In this document: positions 25,455 through 34,570 of the stretch, one piece after another
How positions within the stretch are numbered: the stretch's first letter is position 1
Layout of the letters: each line of letters begins with the position of its first letter
Source of the DNA: Mesorhizobium erdmanii USDA 3471
GTDB taxonomy: Bacteria; Pseudomonadota; Alphaproteobacteria; Rhizobiales; Rhizobiaceae
NCBI RefSeq assembly: GCF_000472705.1
Contig: NZ_KI421455.1
Coordinates: 1 to 64,000 of the forward strand
DNA: 64,000 nucleotides
Direction: 5' to 3'
Program-made: the position numbers and the translations under genes
Notes under the pieces: model-generated
What the model was told of the DNA's origin: nothing
Database searches by the model: none
The model's input: only the letters and a program-made list of their open reading frames with translations

Positions 25455-26093
25455 ATGCCCTTTAACCCCATCGCCCTTCTCGACTACGCCGGCGTCGCCG
25501 TTTTTGCGGCGACCGGGGCGTTGGCCGCGTCGCGCAAGCAGCTCGACATTATCGGGTTCCTGTTCCTGGCCAGTGTCACCGGTATTGGCGGCGGCACGTT
25601 TCGCGATCTCATCCTCAATGTGCCTGTCTTCTGGGTGGGAAACCGCGACTATGTGCTGATCTGCGCGGTGGTGGCGGTCCTGGTCTTCTTCACCGCGCAC
25701 CGCGTCGAATCCCGCTACAAGCTGCTTTTGTGGCTCGATGCCATCGGCCTCGCCGCGTTTTCTGTGATGGGCGCGGCCAAGGGGCTGGCAATCACCGGTT
25801 CGCCGGTGGTTTCGATCATCACAGGCATGCTGACCGCGACCTTCGGCGGCATATTGCGCGATCTCCTGGCGGGCGAGCCGTCGGTGCTGCTGAGGCCCGA
25901 AATCTACGTCACGGCCGCCCTGGCCGGCGCCGCCATCTTCACGCTGGGCGACGTTGCCGGATTGCCGCAGATTGTCTCGGGCTTGGCCGGCTTCGTCGTG
26001 GCGTTCGTTGTGCGCGGCGGCGCGCTGCGTCTCGGCTGGTCGTTTCCGTCGTACAAAAGCCGGCCGGGAAGAAGGCCTGAAGACATTCCGTGA
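25455..26093 (+). CDS. TRIC-like (UPF0126/YicG) membrane channel protein
   Basis: 212 aa, seven membrane spans, made of two tandem UPF0126 domains. Each has the Gly-rich motif GTFRDLILN or GGILRDLLAGEP (about residues 52-60 and 134-145). Prokaryotic members are trimeric monovalent cation channels. There is no Shine-Dalgarno sequence, because the start codon follows immediately after an inverted-repeat arm; the start is kept because the first span opens at once (ALLDYAGVAVFAATG). It may be translated poorly or from a leaderless RNA. Confidence 0.87.
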   Translation: MPFNPIALLDYAGVAVFAATGALAASRKQLDIIGFLFLASVTGIGGGTFRDLILNVPVFWVGNRDYVLICAVVAVLVFFTAHRVESRYKLLLWLDAIGLAAFSVMGAAKGLAITGSPVVSIITGMLTATFGGILRDLLAGEPSVLLRPEIYVTAALAGAAIFTLGDVAGLPQIVSGLAGFVVAFVVRGGALRLGWSFPSYKSRPGRRPEDIP

Positions 26094-26101
26094 AAAGGAA
26101 A

Positions 26102-26163
26102 GCGAATAGCGAATAGGGCATGACGGCCAGCAAGATTGCCGCGGAGCCCTCGCTACTCGCTAT
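26102..26163. repeat. inverted repeat, likely shared terminator
   Basis: GCGAATAGCGAATAGGGC (26102-26119) is inverted as GCCCTCGCTACTCGCTAT (26146-26163) with a few mismatches. It sits between the convergent TRIC-like and olsB genes; the right arm covers the olsB stop codon. Confidence 0.55.
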
Positions 26164-27047
26164 GCGGCGAAACGCTGCGCTTCGCCGCCATAATAGTTGA
26201 CGTAGCGGGCACCGATCTCCTTGACCGGCATCACCACGAAGACGTCGACGGTCGAGAATTCGCGGTCGATGACGCAGCCGTCGCCGATGCGGGCGCCAAC
26301 CCTCAGATAGCCCTTGACCAGAGGTGGCATCGCCGCGATCGCCGCCTTGGTGTTGACCGCCTCGATAGGCATCAGGTCCATGGAACAATAGCGCCCCGAC
26401 ACCGCACGCACGTCCCAGGCGGAGTTGGTGCGGCAGTGATGAGCGAGATAGGTGAGCGCCTCGGCATGCGCCGCCGGCACGGTGCCATGGAAGGAGGCAC
26501 AGCCGGTCATCACGCCGATTTCGTAGTGGTTGATGTAGGCCCAGATGCCTTGCCAAAGCGCCTCGATGGTGCGCTTCGAGCGGTATTCCGGCAAAACGCA
26601 GGAACGTCCGAGCTCAAGAAAACGCTGGCCGGGATGGCGGGCGATGAGCTTGGTCAGCTCGAATTCGCCTTCTGAATAGAAGCCGCCGGCGGTGGCCGCG
26701 ATTTCTTGCCGCAGCAGGCGATAGGTGCCGACGATACGGCGGTGTTCGGGACCGGAAAGCGTCGTGTCCAGCACCAGCAGATGGTCGCAAAGCGGATCGA
26801 ACCGGTCGGCGTCGCGGCGGTCCTGCGCCTGGAACAGGTCCTTCCTGGCGCCAAGCTCGTCATAAAATACCCGGTAGCGCACTTCCTGCGCCGCCGCGAT
26901 CTCGGCCTCGTTGCGGGCGAGCCGCACTTCGAGATTGCCGATACGGCCGAGCGCTGCGCCTTTTATGACGCAATCGACATTACGTCCGGCAAGCAAGGCG
27001 CTGCCGGCGTTCGGCCGAGTGTCACATTCAGGCATAACTGTATGCAC
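26160..27047 (-). CDS. olsB: L-ornithine N-alpha-acyltransferase OlsB
   Basis: 295 aa GNAT-fold enzyme. It aligns in length and motifs with rhizobial OlsB: YRVFYDELGA, DPLCDHLLVLD, FELGRSCV-type block (FLELGRSCVLPEYRSKRTI) and the Trp-rich segment LWQGIWAYI. It transfers a 3-hydroxyacyl group from acyl-ACP to the alpha-amino group of ornithine, giving lyso-ornithine lipid. The second acylase gene (olsA) is not in this window. In rhizobia olsB is induced by phosphate limitation through PhoB; I did not find a clear Pho box upstream. Confidence 0.85.
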   Translation of the reverse strand: MHTVMPECDTRPNAGSALLAGRNVDCVIKGAALGRIGNLEVRLARNEAEIAAAQEVRYRVFYDELGARKDLFQAQDRRDADRFDPLCDHLLVLDTTLSGPEHRRIVGTYRLLRQEIAATAGGFYSEGEFELTKLIARHPGQRFLELGRSCVLPEYRSKRTIEALWQGIWAYINHYEIGVMTGCASFHGTVPAAHAEALTYLAHHCRTNSAWDVRAVSGRYCSMDLMPIEAVNTKAAIAAMPPLVKGYLRVGARIGDGCVIDREFSTVDVFVVMPVKEIGARYVNYYGGEAQRFAA

Positions 27048-27322
27048 GAGTGATTCTCCTTCGAGCCATCCCTCTTGGCACGGGGATACGGTGTAGGTGC
27101 AACAGGATTATGACAGTACCGTGATACGGCGTCGCGGGCAATACTTCGTCGGCTGGCGAAAACGGTCAACCGGCTACGTTGGGTCAGGAAAAAGCAAGCG
27201 CGTCGCGTTTGCACCGATCCGCACGAGCCGCTTCAGTTTCTCGTTTTCATGCGTGCCGTCGCGGCAAAACCGCGACAATTTTTGATCGACATAGGGCAGC
27301 CTTGCACCTGAAAACAGGCCGC

Positions 27323-29608
27323 TCAAGCGGCGGCCTGGCCCTCGACGGCGTTGACCAGGGCGTCGGGGTCGAGCGGCTTGGTGACGAAGCCGGAGGCGCC
27401 GTGGGCAAGCACCGTATGGCGGGTCTTTTCCTGGCTGTCGGCCGAAAGCACCATGATCGGCACCGGCGGCGCGGATATTTCCTCCTCATGGCGGCGGATC
27501 GCGGCAATGGCGTCCAGACCGTCCATGACCGGCATATGCAGATCCATCAGCACCACGTCGAAGCGGTGCTTGTGCCCGGCACTGGTGACGGCCTCGACCG
27601 CGGCCTTGCCGTTGCCGACCACCGTGACGCGGTGCCCCGCCTTCAACAGCGTGGCGCGGGCCAGCATGGCATTGATGTCGTTGTCTTCAGCGATCAGCAC
27701 GGACAAGCCCTGCTGGCGGCCGCTCGAGGCACTGGCCGGGGCACGGCGCTTCTCCGGCTGCGGCTGAGCGAGGGCCGATGCATGGCTGGTCAAAAGCACA
27801 CGCAAAAGTGTCCCCCCGCGCACCGGTCGAGCCAGGAAAGTCGCGTAGCCGCTGGCGCGGAACTCGCCGAGCATGCCGCGGTCGGTCGGCGCGATCAGGG
27901 TGATGGCTTCGCAATCGGAAAAACCGCTTTGGCGCAACCGCTTGAGCAGCCTTCCGTCACTCTCTTCCATGGCCGCATCGACGAGAAGCGCGTCGCAGCC
28001 CTCGGCCAGCGGCGCCGCCTGCGCCATGGTGCTGGCAATACCGGCGGTACCGCCATTGGCACGGATGGTGCGGGCGATGGCCTCGGCCTCGACGGCATTC
28101 CTGGAGAGGATTACCGCGTGCCTGCCGGCAAGCGCGTTCTGCCGGCCCTGTGGCGCCTCGGTGGCCTCCCTGGCCGGGATCTCGAAAACGAATTCCGAGC
28201 CTTGACCAAGCCGGCTGGAGACCGAAATCGTGCCGCCCATGGCAGCCACCAGGCGCTTGGAAATGGCAAGCCCCAGCCCCGCTCCGCCATGCGCGCGCGT
28301 CGAGGTGCCGTCGGCCTGCTCGAACTCCTCGAAGATGCGCTCCATGTCCTCGTCGCGCAGGCCGGGCCCGGTGTCGGTAATGGTGAAGCAGATGCGGTCG
28401 CTGTTTTCGGTGCGGGCGCGCGCGACGCTGACCAGCACGCCGCCGCCGTCGGTGAACTTGATGGCATTGCCGATCAGGTTGAGCAGCACCTGACGGACCC
28501 GGCCCGGATCGGCGGTGATCAATTGCGGTACATCCGGCTCGACGTGGCAGCCGAGGCCGATACCCTTGGCGAAGGCGCGCGCGGCGAGCAATTCGATGAT
28601 GTTGTCGGCGATCTCGCGCACCGACATCGGTTGCGGTTCCGGGTCGAAGCGACCGGCCTCGATCTTGGAATAGTCGAGCAGGTCCTCGATCAGGGCGAGC
28701 AAGGCACTGGCCGAGGTCGAGATGGCACCGACATAGGTCTGCTGTTCCGGCGACAGGCTGGTGTCGGCGAGCAGCCTCGCCATGCCCATGATGCCGTTCA
28801 TCGGCGTGCGGATTTCATGGCTGACGGTGGCGAGAAAGCGCGATTTGGCCTGGCTTGCGTATTCGGCCCGTTCGCGCGCGGTGATCAGCGAGGATTCGGC
28901 GCGCTTGCGGGCGGTGATGTCGCGGGCGATGGCGCGATGCGAAACCGCACCGCTGTCCTTTTCGCGCACCGAAAGCTCGATCCAGGAGAACCAGCGCGAG
29001 CCGCCCGGCGCGCGGATGGCGACATCGGTGGAACTCAGGCACTCGTGGTCGGAAAAGGCGGCGTCGGGAACGATGCCGACCTCGATGCCGAGTTCGGCCA
29101 GCGTCTTGCCGGCAAGATCGCGCGGATCGGTTTCAACGAGATCGGCGAATACCTTGTTGGCATAGACGATGTAGCCGTCACGGTCGCGGTGGATGACGAG
29201 ATCGCCAAGCGCGTCGATGAGACCGCGAAAGCGCTCCTCGCTTTCCTGCATTTCCCACATGCGGTCGGCCAGCGTCTCGATCTCAGCGCGGCTGCGAGCG
29301 GTGGTCTCGTCGAGCAGCACCACGGTCCGGTGGACGCGGCGTCTGGCATGCAGGTGCATTCCCAGGCCGGCGAGGCCGGTTGCCAGCAATGCGAGACTGA
29401 TGAAGATTGGCGCCCCAGTGAGATACGCAAGGCCCGCCAGGATCATGATGGCAACGAAGGTGAGCGGCGGCAGGCCTTCCCGTCTGACCAATTGCTGCTC
29501 GGGCACCAGCGGCGGCGCGGCGATAAACCGCCGTCCCGGCGCCGGCACGGCAACTGCGTCGACGTCGTCGCCCTTGTCCACCTGCTGGCTGTCGGATTCC
29601 GCGATCAT
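27323..29608 (-). CDS. Hybrid sensor histidine kinase with two receiver domains
   Basis: 761 aa, inner membrane. Two spans (about 47-72 and 68-88) precede a PAS domain (about 120-235). HisKA has H264 in [10 protein letters not shown]. HATPase_c has the N box [12 protein letters not shown] (377-388), G1 DTGPGL (412-417) and G2 GGAGLGLA (441-448). Receiver 1 (about 497-608) is degenerate: the acidic pair is S502-R503 and the Lys is R594. Receiver 2 (about 635-755) is intact with E641/D642, D689 and K744. No partner response regulator is adjacent, so phosphotransfer to a distant HPt protein is likely. Confidence 0.92.
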   Translation of the reverse strand: MIAESDSQQVDKGDDVDAVAVPAPGRRFIAAPPLVPEQQLVRREGLPPLTFVAIMILAGLAYLTGAPIFISLALLATGLAGLGMHLHARRRVHRTVVLLDETTARSRAEIETLADRMWEMQESEERFRGLIDALGDLVIHRDRDGYIVYANKVFADLVETDPRDLAGKTLAELGIEVGIVPDAAFSDHECLSSTDVAIRAPGGSRWFSWIELSVREKDSGAVSHRAIARDITARKRAESSLITARERAEYASQAKSRFLATVSHEIRTPMNGIMGMARLLADTSLSPEQQTYVGAISTSASALLALIEDLLDYSKIEAGRFDPEPQPMSVREIADNIIELLAARAFAKGIGLGCHVEPDVPQLITADPGRVRQVLLNLIGNAIKFTDGGGVLVSVARARTENSDRICFTITDTGPGLRDEDMERIFEEFEQADGTSTRAHGGAGLGLAISKRLVAAMGGTISVSSRLGQGSEFVFEIPAREATEAPQGRQNALAGRHAVILSRNAVEAEAIARTIRANGGTAGIASTMAQAAPLAEGCDALLVDAAMEESDGRLLKRLRQSGFSDCEAITLIAPTDRGMLGEFRASGYATFLARPVRGGTLLRVLLTSHASALAQPQPEKRRAPASASSGRQQGLSVLIAEDNDINAMLARATLLKAGHRVTVVGNGKAAVEAVTSAGHKHRFDVVLMDLHMPVMDGLDAIAAIRRHEEEISAPPVPIMVLSADSQEKTRHTVLAHGASGFVTKPLDPDALVNAVEGQAAA

Positions 29609-29746
29609 GCGAAACCCTTGGCAGAGAGAGATTATGGAAAATTGCGGCGGATCGTTCGAATTTTAGCGGATGCGCCGCTTTTTGCCCGCGGCGCCCGATT
29701 TGTCGTCGCAGAGTGTCAATTCCGCCAACCTTCCGGCCTGGCGAAC

Positions 29747-30736
29747 TCACATGTCGACGACGACGCGACCGCGGATCTTGCCGTCGACGATGTCGCGCGC
29801 GGCATCGATGATGCCGTCGAAACCAATGGTCGTGGATAGGCTGGCGAGCTTCTCCAGGTCGAGATCGGCGCCGATGCGCCGCCAAGCCTCGAGGCGAACG
29901 GCCTTCGGCGCCATCACCGAATCGATACCAAGAAGCGAGACGCCGCGCAGGATGAAGGGGGCGACGCTCGACGGCAAATCCATGCCGCCGGCCAGACCGC
30001 AGGCCGCGACCGCGCCGCCATAGGAGGTCATCGACAGCACATTGGCCAGTGTGTGGCTGCCGACCGAATCGATCCCGCCCGCCCAGCGTTCCTTGGCCAG
30101 CGGCTTGGCCGGCTGGCTCAGTTCGTCGCGCGAGATCACCTCGGCGGCGCCGAGGTTGATCAGATAGGGGCTTTCGGCATTGCGCCCGGTCGAGGCAATG
30201 ACGTGGTAACCGAGGCTGGACAGGATGGAGACCGCGACCGAACCGACGCCGCCGGCCGCACCCGTCACCACGACCGGACCGCGATCGGGCAGGATGCCGT
30301 GACGCTCCAGCGCCATGACGCTGAGCATGGCGGTGTAGCCGGCGGTGCCGACCGCCATGGCGTCATGCGCGCTGATGCCCTCCGGCAGTGGCACCAGCCA
30401 GTCGCCCTTGACTCGGGCACGCCCCGCATAGGCGCCAAAATGCGTCTCGCCGACACCCCAGCCGTTGAGGATGACCTTGTCGCCCTTGCGCCAGTCGGGA
30501 TTGGAGGACGAGATGACCGTGCCAGCAAAGTCGATGCCCGGCACCAGCGGCCAGCGGCGGACCACCGGCGCCTTGCCTGATATGGCCAGTCCATCCTTGT
30601 AGTTCACCGTCGTTGCCTCGACCGCGACGGTGACGTCACCCTCCATCAGGTCGGCTTCGGTCAGATCCGTCACGGCGACCGACTGCTTCTTGTCGGCGTC
30701 GCGCGAGACGAGAATGGCTTTGAAGGTTTGCGACAT
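29747..30736 (-). CDS. AcuI/YhdH-type acryloyl-CoA reductase (MDR family)
   Basis: 329 aa. The N-terminal GroES fold has VNYKDGLAISGKAPVVR and VPGIDFAGTV, both characteristic of the YhdH/AcuI branch. The NADPH motif is VTGAAGGVGSVAVS. No zinc ligands are seen. AcuI reduces acryloyl-CoA to propionyl-CoA, protecting the cell from toxic acryloyl-CoA formed from DMSP or 3-hydroxypropionate. No DMSP genes are near. A role in general acryloyl-CoA detoxification is more likely. The stop is 138 bp from the histidine kinase start. Confidence 0.88.
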   Translation of the reverse strand: MSQTFKAILVSRDADKKQSVAVTDLTEADLMEGDVTVAVEATTVNYKDGLAISGKAPVVRRWPLVPGIDFAGTVISSSNPDWRKGDKVILNGWGVGETHFGAYAGRARVKGDWLVPLPEGISAHDAMAVGTAGYTAMLSVMALERHGILPDRGPVVVTGAAGGVGSVAVSILSSLGYHVIASTGRNAESPYLINLGAAEVISRDELSQPAKPLAKERWAGGIDSVGSHTLANVLSMTSYGGAVAACGLAGGMDLPSSVAPFILRGVSLLGIDSVMAPKAVRLEAWRRIGADLDLEKLASLSTTIGFDGIIDAARDIVDGKIRGRVVVDM

Positions 30737-30793
30737 CTTTTTCTCCGCGAGCTTGCTTGGCGTCCTGGACTGTGCGGCGATGGCCGCGCGCGG

Positions 30794-31321
30794 TCAATCT
30801 TTGGAAGGCTTGGCTTTGGAAGGCGTGGCGTTCGAAGGTTTGGGCTCGCGCCGCCAGCCGATGAGTTCGTCGAAGACGACAAGAGCCGCGCCCACGGAAA
30901 TGAAGGCGTCGGCGAGGTTGAAGACGGCAAAGGACCAGACCGGCGTGTGGAACAGGATGTAGTCGATGACGTGGCCGTAGACGGCGCGGTCGATCAGATT
31001 GCCCAGCGCACCGCCGATGATCAGGGCAAAGCCTATACGGGCGACGACATGGCCTGACGGCGTGTGGGTGGCAAGGTAGAGCACGAAAGCGACGACCAGC
31101 GCGGCGATGACCACCAGGCCGGTGTCGCCGAAGGAGGAGAACATCGAGAAGGCGATGCCGGTGTTGTAGGTGCGAAACAGCGCCAGGAACGGGACCAGAT
31201 CGAGCTTTTCCTGAAAGGGCAGGCCGGTCTCGACCAGATGCTTTATCCACTGATCGAGCGCGATGGCCGCGACGACGAGAAGGGCGTAGGGGGACCATGA
31301 TCTCAAGGCGGCAACCTTCAT
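30794..31321 (-). CDS. lspA: Lipoprotein signal peptidase (signal peptidase II)
   Basis: 175 aa with four membrane spans. The catalytic Asp pair is D120 (GNLIDRAVYGHVIDY) and D138 (FNLADAFIS). It cleaves the signal peptide of diacylglyceryl-modified prolipoproteins. The C-terminal 18 residues (about 158-175) form a repeated Lys/Pro/Ser tail (PSNATPSKAKPSK) that the E. coli enzyme lacks. Its start overlaps the upstream methyltransferase stop by 4 bp, so the two are translationally coupled. Confidence 0.95.
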   Translation of the reverse strand: MKVAALRSWSPYALLVVAAIALDQWIKHLVETGLPFQEKLDLVPFLALFRTYNTGIAFSMFSSFGDTGLVVIAALVVAFVLYLATHTPSGHVVARIGFALIIGGALGNLIDRAVYGHVIDYILFHTPVWSFAVFNLADAFISVGAALVVFDELIGWRREPKPSNATPSKAKPSKD

Positions 31322-32175
31322 TGTTGGTCGGCGATCGGTTCAAGCTTCAGCGCGCCGCGCCGGATCTCGAACAGCATGATGCCGGTGGCGACGGCGAGAT
31401 TGAGCGAATCGGCACGGCCCGCTTGCGGAATCCTGAGCAACCTGTCGCAGCTCGCCGCCAGGCTTTCGGGCAGGCCTTGCTGCTCATTGCCCATCATCAA
31501 CAGCACCGGCCCACGGGAAAAATCGACCGAGCGGTAGTCGACGGCTCCTTTCAGATGCGTGCCGGCGACCAGACCTGAAAACCCGCCGCGCCAGGCAAGG
31601 AACGCCTCGGTATTTGCCCTCGCCACCGGCACGGCGAAAATGGAACCCATGGTGGCGCGCACCGTCTCCACGGAAAACGGATCGGTGGTGTCGCCGACCA
31701 GGATGACGCCCTTGGCGCCGACGGCATCGACGGTACGGATGACGGTGCCGAGATTACCGGGATCGCGCACCCGGTCGAGCGCCACCCAGACATCGCCATT
31801 GTCGGCGCGGATGTCCTTCAGGGCCAGGAATTTCTGCGTAAAGACACCGACCACCATCTGCGGATTGTCGCGGCGGGTGATGGCGACAAGCACTTTTTCC
31901 GACACTTCGAGCACCGTGCCGCCGGCGGCAACCGTGCGCGCCGCGACCTTTTCCACCGCGGCATTGCCACGCCCGGCCTTGGCAAACACCAGCGTCCTGA
32001 TCTGCCAGCCGAGGTCGAGCGCATCGATGACCAGCTTCAGCCCCTCGGCCATGAAGGCGTTCTGCTGGTCGCGGAATTTCTTCAGGGCGAGCGCCTTGAT
32101 GTCCTTGATCAGCGGATTGGCGAGGCTGGTGACTTCCTTCACCTGGCCGGGTGCACCGACGTGCCGTTCGTTCAT
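31318..32175 (-). CDS. TrmH/SpoU family RNA 2'-O-methyltransferase
   Basis: 285 aa, starting at MNERHVGAPG with GGGAG 6 nt upstream; the longer frame at 32205 starts with TTG. An N-terminal substrate-binding domain (L30e-like) precedes the SPOUT knot, with motif 1 DPGNLGTVIRTVDAVGAKG, motif 2 LMMGNEQQGLPESL and motif 3 SLNLAVATGIMLFEIRR. It methylates a ribose 2'-OH in rRNA or tRNA; the position cannot be predicted. It is followed by lspA with a 4-bp overlap. Confidence 0.92.
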   Translation of the reverse strand: MNERHVGAPGQVKEVTSLANPLIKDIKALALKKFRDQQNAFMAEGLKLVIDALDLGWQIRTLVFAKAGRGNAAVEKVAARTVAAGGTVLEVSEKVLVAITRRDNPQMVVGVFTQKFLALKDIRADNGDVWVALDRVRDPGNLGTVIRTVDAVGAKGVILVGDTTDPFSVETVRATMGSIFAVPVARANTEAFLAWRGGFSGLVAGTHLKGAVDYRSVDFSRGPVLLMMGNEQQGLPESLAASCDRLLRIPQAGRADSLNLAVATGIMLFEIRRGALKLEPIADQQ

Positions 32176-32192
32176 TCGGGACTCCCGGGCAT

Positions 32193-33365
32193 TCAGGCCA
32201 ACCAACGCGAAAACAGTGAGGTCGAAAGCGCCCGGCCGGCGGACTTTTCGCGGATGATCAGCTCACCCGATTCAACCCTGCCGCCCATACCGGCAAAGGT
32301 GTCGCGCATCAGAGCATGGATGGCGAAGAAGGAGGCGCGGATCGAGTAGGCGGTCAGCACCACGGCAAGCGGTTTCGGCGTCAGGATCGCCCGGCATAGA
32401 TCGGTCAATGCCGGGAGGTCCTCGAACAGTTGCCAGACCTCGCCCTTGGGACCGCGACCATAGGCCGGCGGATCGAAGAGCACGATGTCGTAGCGGCTGC
32501 CGCGGCGCTCCTCGCGCTCGGCGAATTTCACCGCGTCGTCGACGATCCAACGGATCGGCTTGCCGCCGAGCCCGGCCATCTGCTGGTTTTCACGCGCCCA
32601 GCCGATCGCCTTCTTCGAGGCATCGACATGAGTGACCTCGGCACCTGCGCGGGCCGCCACCAGCGAGGCAAGGCCGGTATAGCCGAACAGGTTGAGCACC
32701 TTGACCGGCCGCCTGGCCGCCGCGATCAAGCCCGCCATATGGCCCCAGTGCGAGGCCTGTTCGGGAAAGACGCCGACGTGGCGAAACGAGGTGAAGCGGC
32801 CGAGATAGTCGATGCCGTCGTGCTTCATCGGCCAGGTTTCGCCGAGCGGCGCTTTCGGGAAGCGCCAGCGTCCGATGCCTTCCTCGTCTGTGTCGCCGGT
32901 GAAGATGGCGTCGACGCGTTCCCAGTCCCTCGCCGGCAAGGCCTTCTGCCAGATTGCCTGGCCCTCGGGCCGCACGATGCGGTAGGGTCCATATCGTTCG
33001 AGTTTCTGGCCGGTGCCGCTGTCGAGCAGCGCATAATCGGCGTTGGGCGCCACTTCGAGGATTACCGGAAGCTGCTCGGCTGGCAGTGACCCTTCGCGGC
33101 GGGCGAGGATGCGGGGTGCGGATTTCGGTTCGGCGCGATCATCGGTTCTGGTCTCATGCCGCTCGCGCGGCCTGGCATCCGGTCGTGCGGCTCCACGGGG
33201 CTCGTTCGGACGCAATTCCGCGGTTCCGCCTTTCGCGGGCGGGCGGTTGTCGCGGCGTTTGTCGCGAAAAGACTTCAAGCGGGAGCATCTCCGAGCGGCG
33301 TGCCGCTTTTGGCATAGGGCAACCGGCTTCGCAACCAAGTCCGCTGCGGCCGTTCTAATGCTCAT
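32193..33365 (-). CDS. RlmI/RlmK-like class I SAM methyltransferase
   Basis: Up to 390 aa; the first about 80 residues are Arg-rich and low-complexity (RERHETRTDDRAEPKS), so the start is uncertain and an internal start is possible. The SAM motif is NLFGYTGLASLVAARAG (about 223-239) and the catalytic motif FDPPAYGRGPKGE. The Cys-containing motif VI of m5C enzymes is absent (VLTAYSIRASF), which argues for N- rather than C5-methylation. Substrate is probably 23S rRNA. It lies 17 bp upstream of the TrmH-type gene, suggesting one RNA-modification operon with lspA. Confidence 0.82.
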   Translation of the reverse strand: MSIRTAAADLVAKPVALCQKRHAARRCSRLKSFRDKRRDNRPPAKGGTAELRPNEPRGAARPDARPRERHETRTDDRAEPKSAPRILARREGSLPAEQLPVILEVAPNADYALLDSGTGQKLERYGPYRIVRPEGQAIWQKALPARDWERVDAIFTGDTDEEGIGRWRFPKAPLGETWPMKHDGIDYLGRFTSFRHVGVFPEQASHWGHMAGLIAAARRPVKVLNLFGYTGLASLVAARAGAEVTHVDASKKAIGWARENQQMAGLGGKPIRWIVDDAVKFAEREERRGSRYDIVLFDPPAYGRGPKGEVWQLFEDLPALTDLCRAILTPKPLAVVLTAYSIRASFFAIHALMRDTFAGMGGRVESGELIIREKSAGRALSTSLFSRWLA

Positions 33366-33412
33366 GTCGGTCAGAGATGGACCGATGTCAAAGAAACAGG
33401 CAAATCTGCTGG

Positions 33413-34102
33413 ATGTCCCGCTCCGAACGCCTGCTCGACCTCATTCAGTGCCTGCGGCGGCATCGCCGGCCGGTGAGCGGGCAGCTGCTGGCCGCTGAGC
33501 TCGGGATTTCGATCCGCACACTCTACCGCGACATCGCCACGCTGCAGGGGCAGGGCGCGCCGATCGAGGGCGAGGCGGGTCTGGGCTACGTGCTGAAGCC
33601 CGGCTTCATGCTGCCGCCGCTGATGTTCTCGGACGAGGAGATCGAAGCCATCGTGCTCGGCTCACGCTGGGTCGCCAGGCAGCCGGACCGGCGTCTTTCC
33701 GCCGCCGCCGTCAATGCGCTGGCCAAGATCGCGGCCGTGCTGCCGGACGATCTGCGTGAAGATCTCGATGCCTCGACGCTGCTGGTCGGGCCATCGGCGC
33801 AAGCCATCGAGGGCATCGATCTCGGCACCGTTCGGCAGGCCATCCGCAACGAACGCAAGATCGGTTTTCTCTACCAGACCGCCGGCGGTGCCGCGTCACA
33901 GCGTGTGGTCTGGCCGTTTGCGCTCGGTTTCTTCGACAAGGTGCGGGTGGTGGTGGCGTGGTGCGAGATGCGGCAGGATTTCCGGCATTTTCGCGCCGAT
34001 CGCATATCCGGCCTCAACGCCACCGAGACGCGCTATCCGCGCCGCCGCCAGGTGCTGCTCAAGGAATGGCGGGCGACGTTCGACAAGCCGCGTGAGTCAT
34101 GA
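33413..34102 (+). CDS. WYL domain transcriptional regulator (YafY-type)
   Basis: 229 aa from MSRSERLLDLIQCLRRHRRP, the typical YafY N-terminus; earlier in-frame starts at 33377 are unlikely. The winged helix (1-65) contains LGISIRTLYRDIATLQGQG. The WYL-like effector domain (about 135-220) has IRNERKIGFLYQT and VVWPFALGFFDKVRVVVAWCE. Such proteins bind small ligands or nucleic acids and regulate adjacent genes. Immediately after its stop lies a strong 27-bp palindrome, and then a VOC gene, the classic neighbour. There is no visible Shine-Dalgarno sequence. Confidence 0.88.
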   Translation: MSRSERLLDLIQCLRRHRRPVSGQLLAAELGISIRTLYRDIATLQGQGAPIEGEAGLGYVLKPGFMLPPLMFSDEEIEAIVLGSRWVARQPDRRLSAAAVNALAKIAAVLPDDLREDLDASTLLVGPSAQAIEGIDLGTVRQAIRNERKIGFLYQTAGGAASQRVVWPFALGFFDKVRVVVAWCEMRQDFRHFRADRISGLNATETRYPRRRQVLLKEWRATFDKPRES

Positions 34103-34103
34103 C

Positions 34104-34130
34104 GGCTACTGCCAGAATCTGACAGTAGCC
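34104..34130. promoter_or_regulatory. 27-bp near-perfect operator candidate
   Basis: Arms GGCTACTGCCAGA (34104-34116) and TCTGACAGTAGCC (34118-34130) are inverted with one mismatch around a single A. It lies between the WYL regulator stop and the VOC start, so binding by that regulator is probable. Confidence 0.55.
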
Positions 34131-34176
34131 TGCTCTAGGTTCAGCGCATCGAAACGCTGACCTTTGGAGAGCAGAC

Positions 34177-34570
34177 ATGACCACCCCGAATTTCGTCATC
34201 CTCTGTCGACCAGCCATTGCGGAGCGGTGCCTTCTACAGCGCCCTGCTCGGACGCGAGCCGGCCGAAAGCGCGCCGACCTTCGTGCTGTTCGTGCTCGAC
34301 AACGGCTTCAAGCTCGGCCTCTGGTCGCGTCATACGGTCGAACCGGCGGCGGCCGCGACGGGTGGCGGCGGCGAGATCGTGTTCGCAATGGAGACGTCTG
34401 ATGCGGTCGACGCCACCCATGCCGACTGGTCCGGCCGCGGCCTTAAGATCCTGCAGACGCCGACCGATCTGGATTTCGGCCGCACTTTCGTCGCGCTCGA
34501 TCCTGACAGTCACCGCCTGCGTGTCTACTGGCTGTCCGATGGGAAACAGGCCAATGGGGAACAGAAATGA
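34177..34570 (+). pseudogene. VOC (glyoxalase-like) family protein, frameshifted near the N-terminus
   Basis: The start MTTPNFVIL is in one frame and the rest (RSGAFYSALLGREPAESAPT onward, to [10 protein letters not shown]) is in another. The break is at about 34203-34206: CTCTGTCGAC replaces an expected CTC-TAT-GTC-GAC, a 2-nt deletion. With AT restored, the protein reads VILYVDQPLRSGAFYSALLG, a normal VOC N-terminus of about 131 aa. VOC members are small metalloenzymes or binding proteins (glyoxalase, antibiotic resistance). It may be a real pseudogene or a sequencing error. Its stop overlaps the EVE gene by 4 bp. Confidence 0.75.

Noticed and set aside
27179-29839. 886-codon plus-strand open frame
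   Set aside because: Antisense shadow of the histidine kinase; its sequence is a His/Arg/Gly-rich complement without domains.
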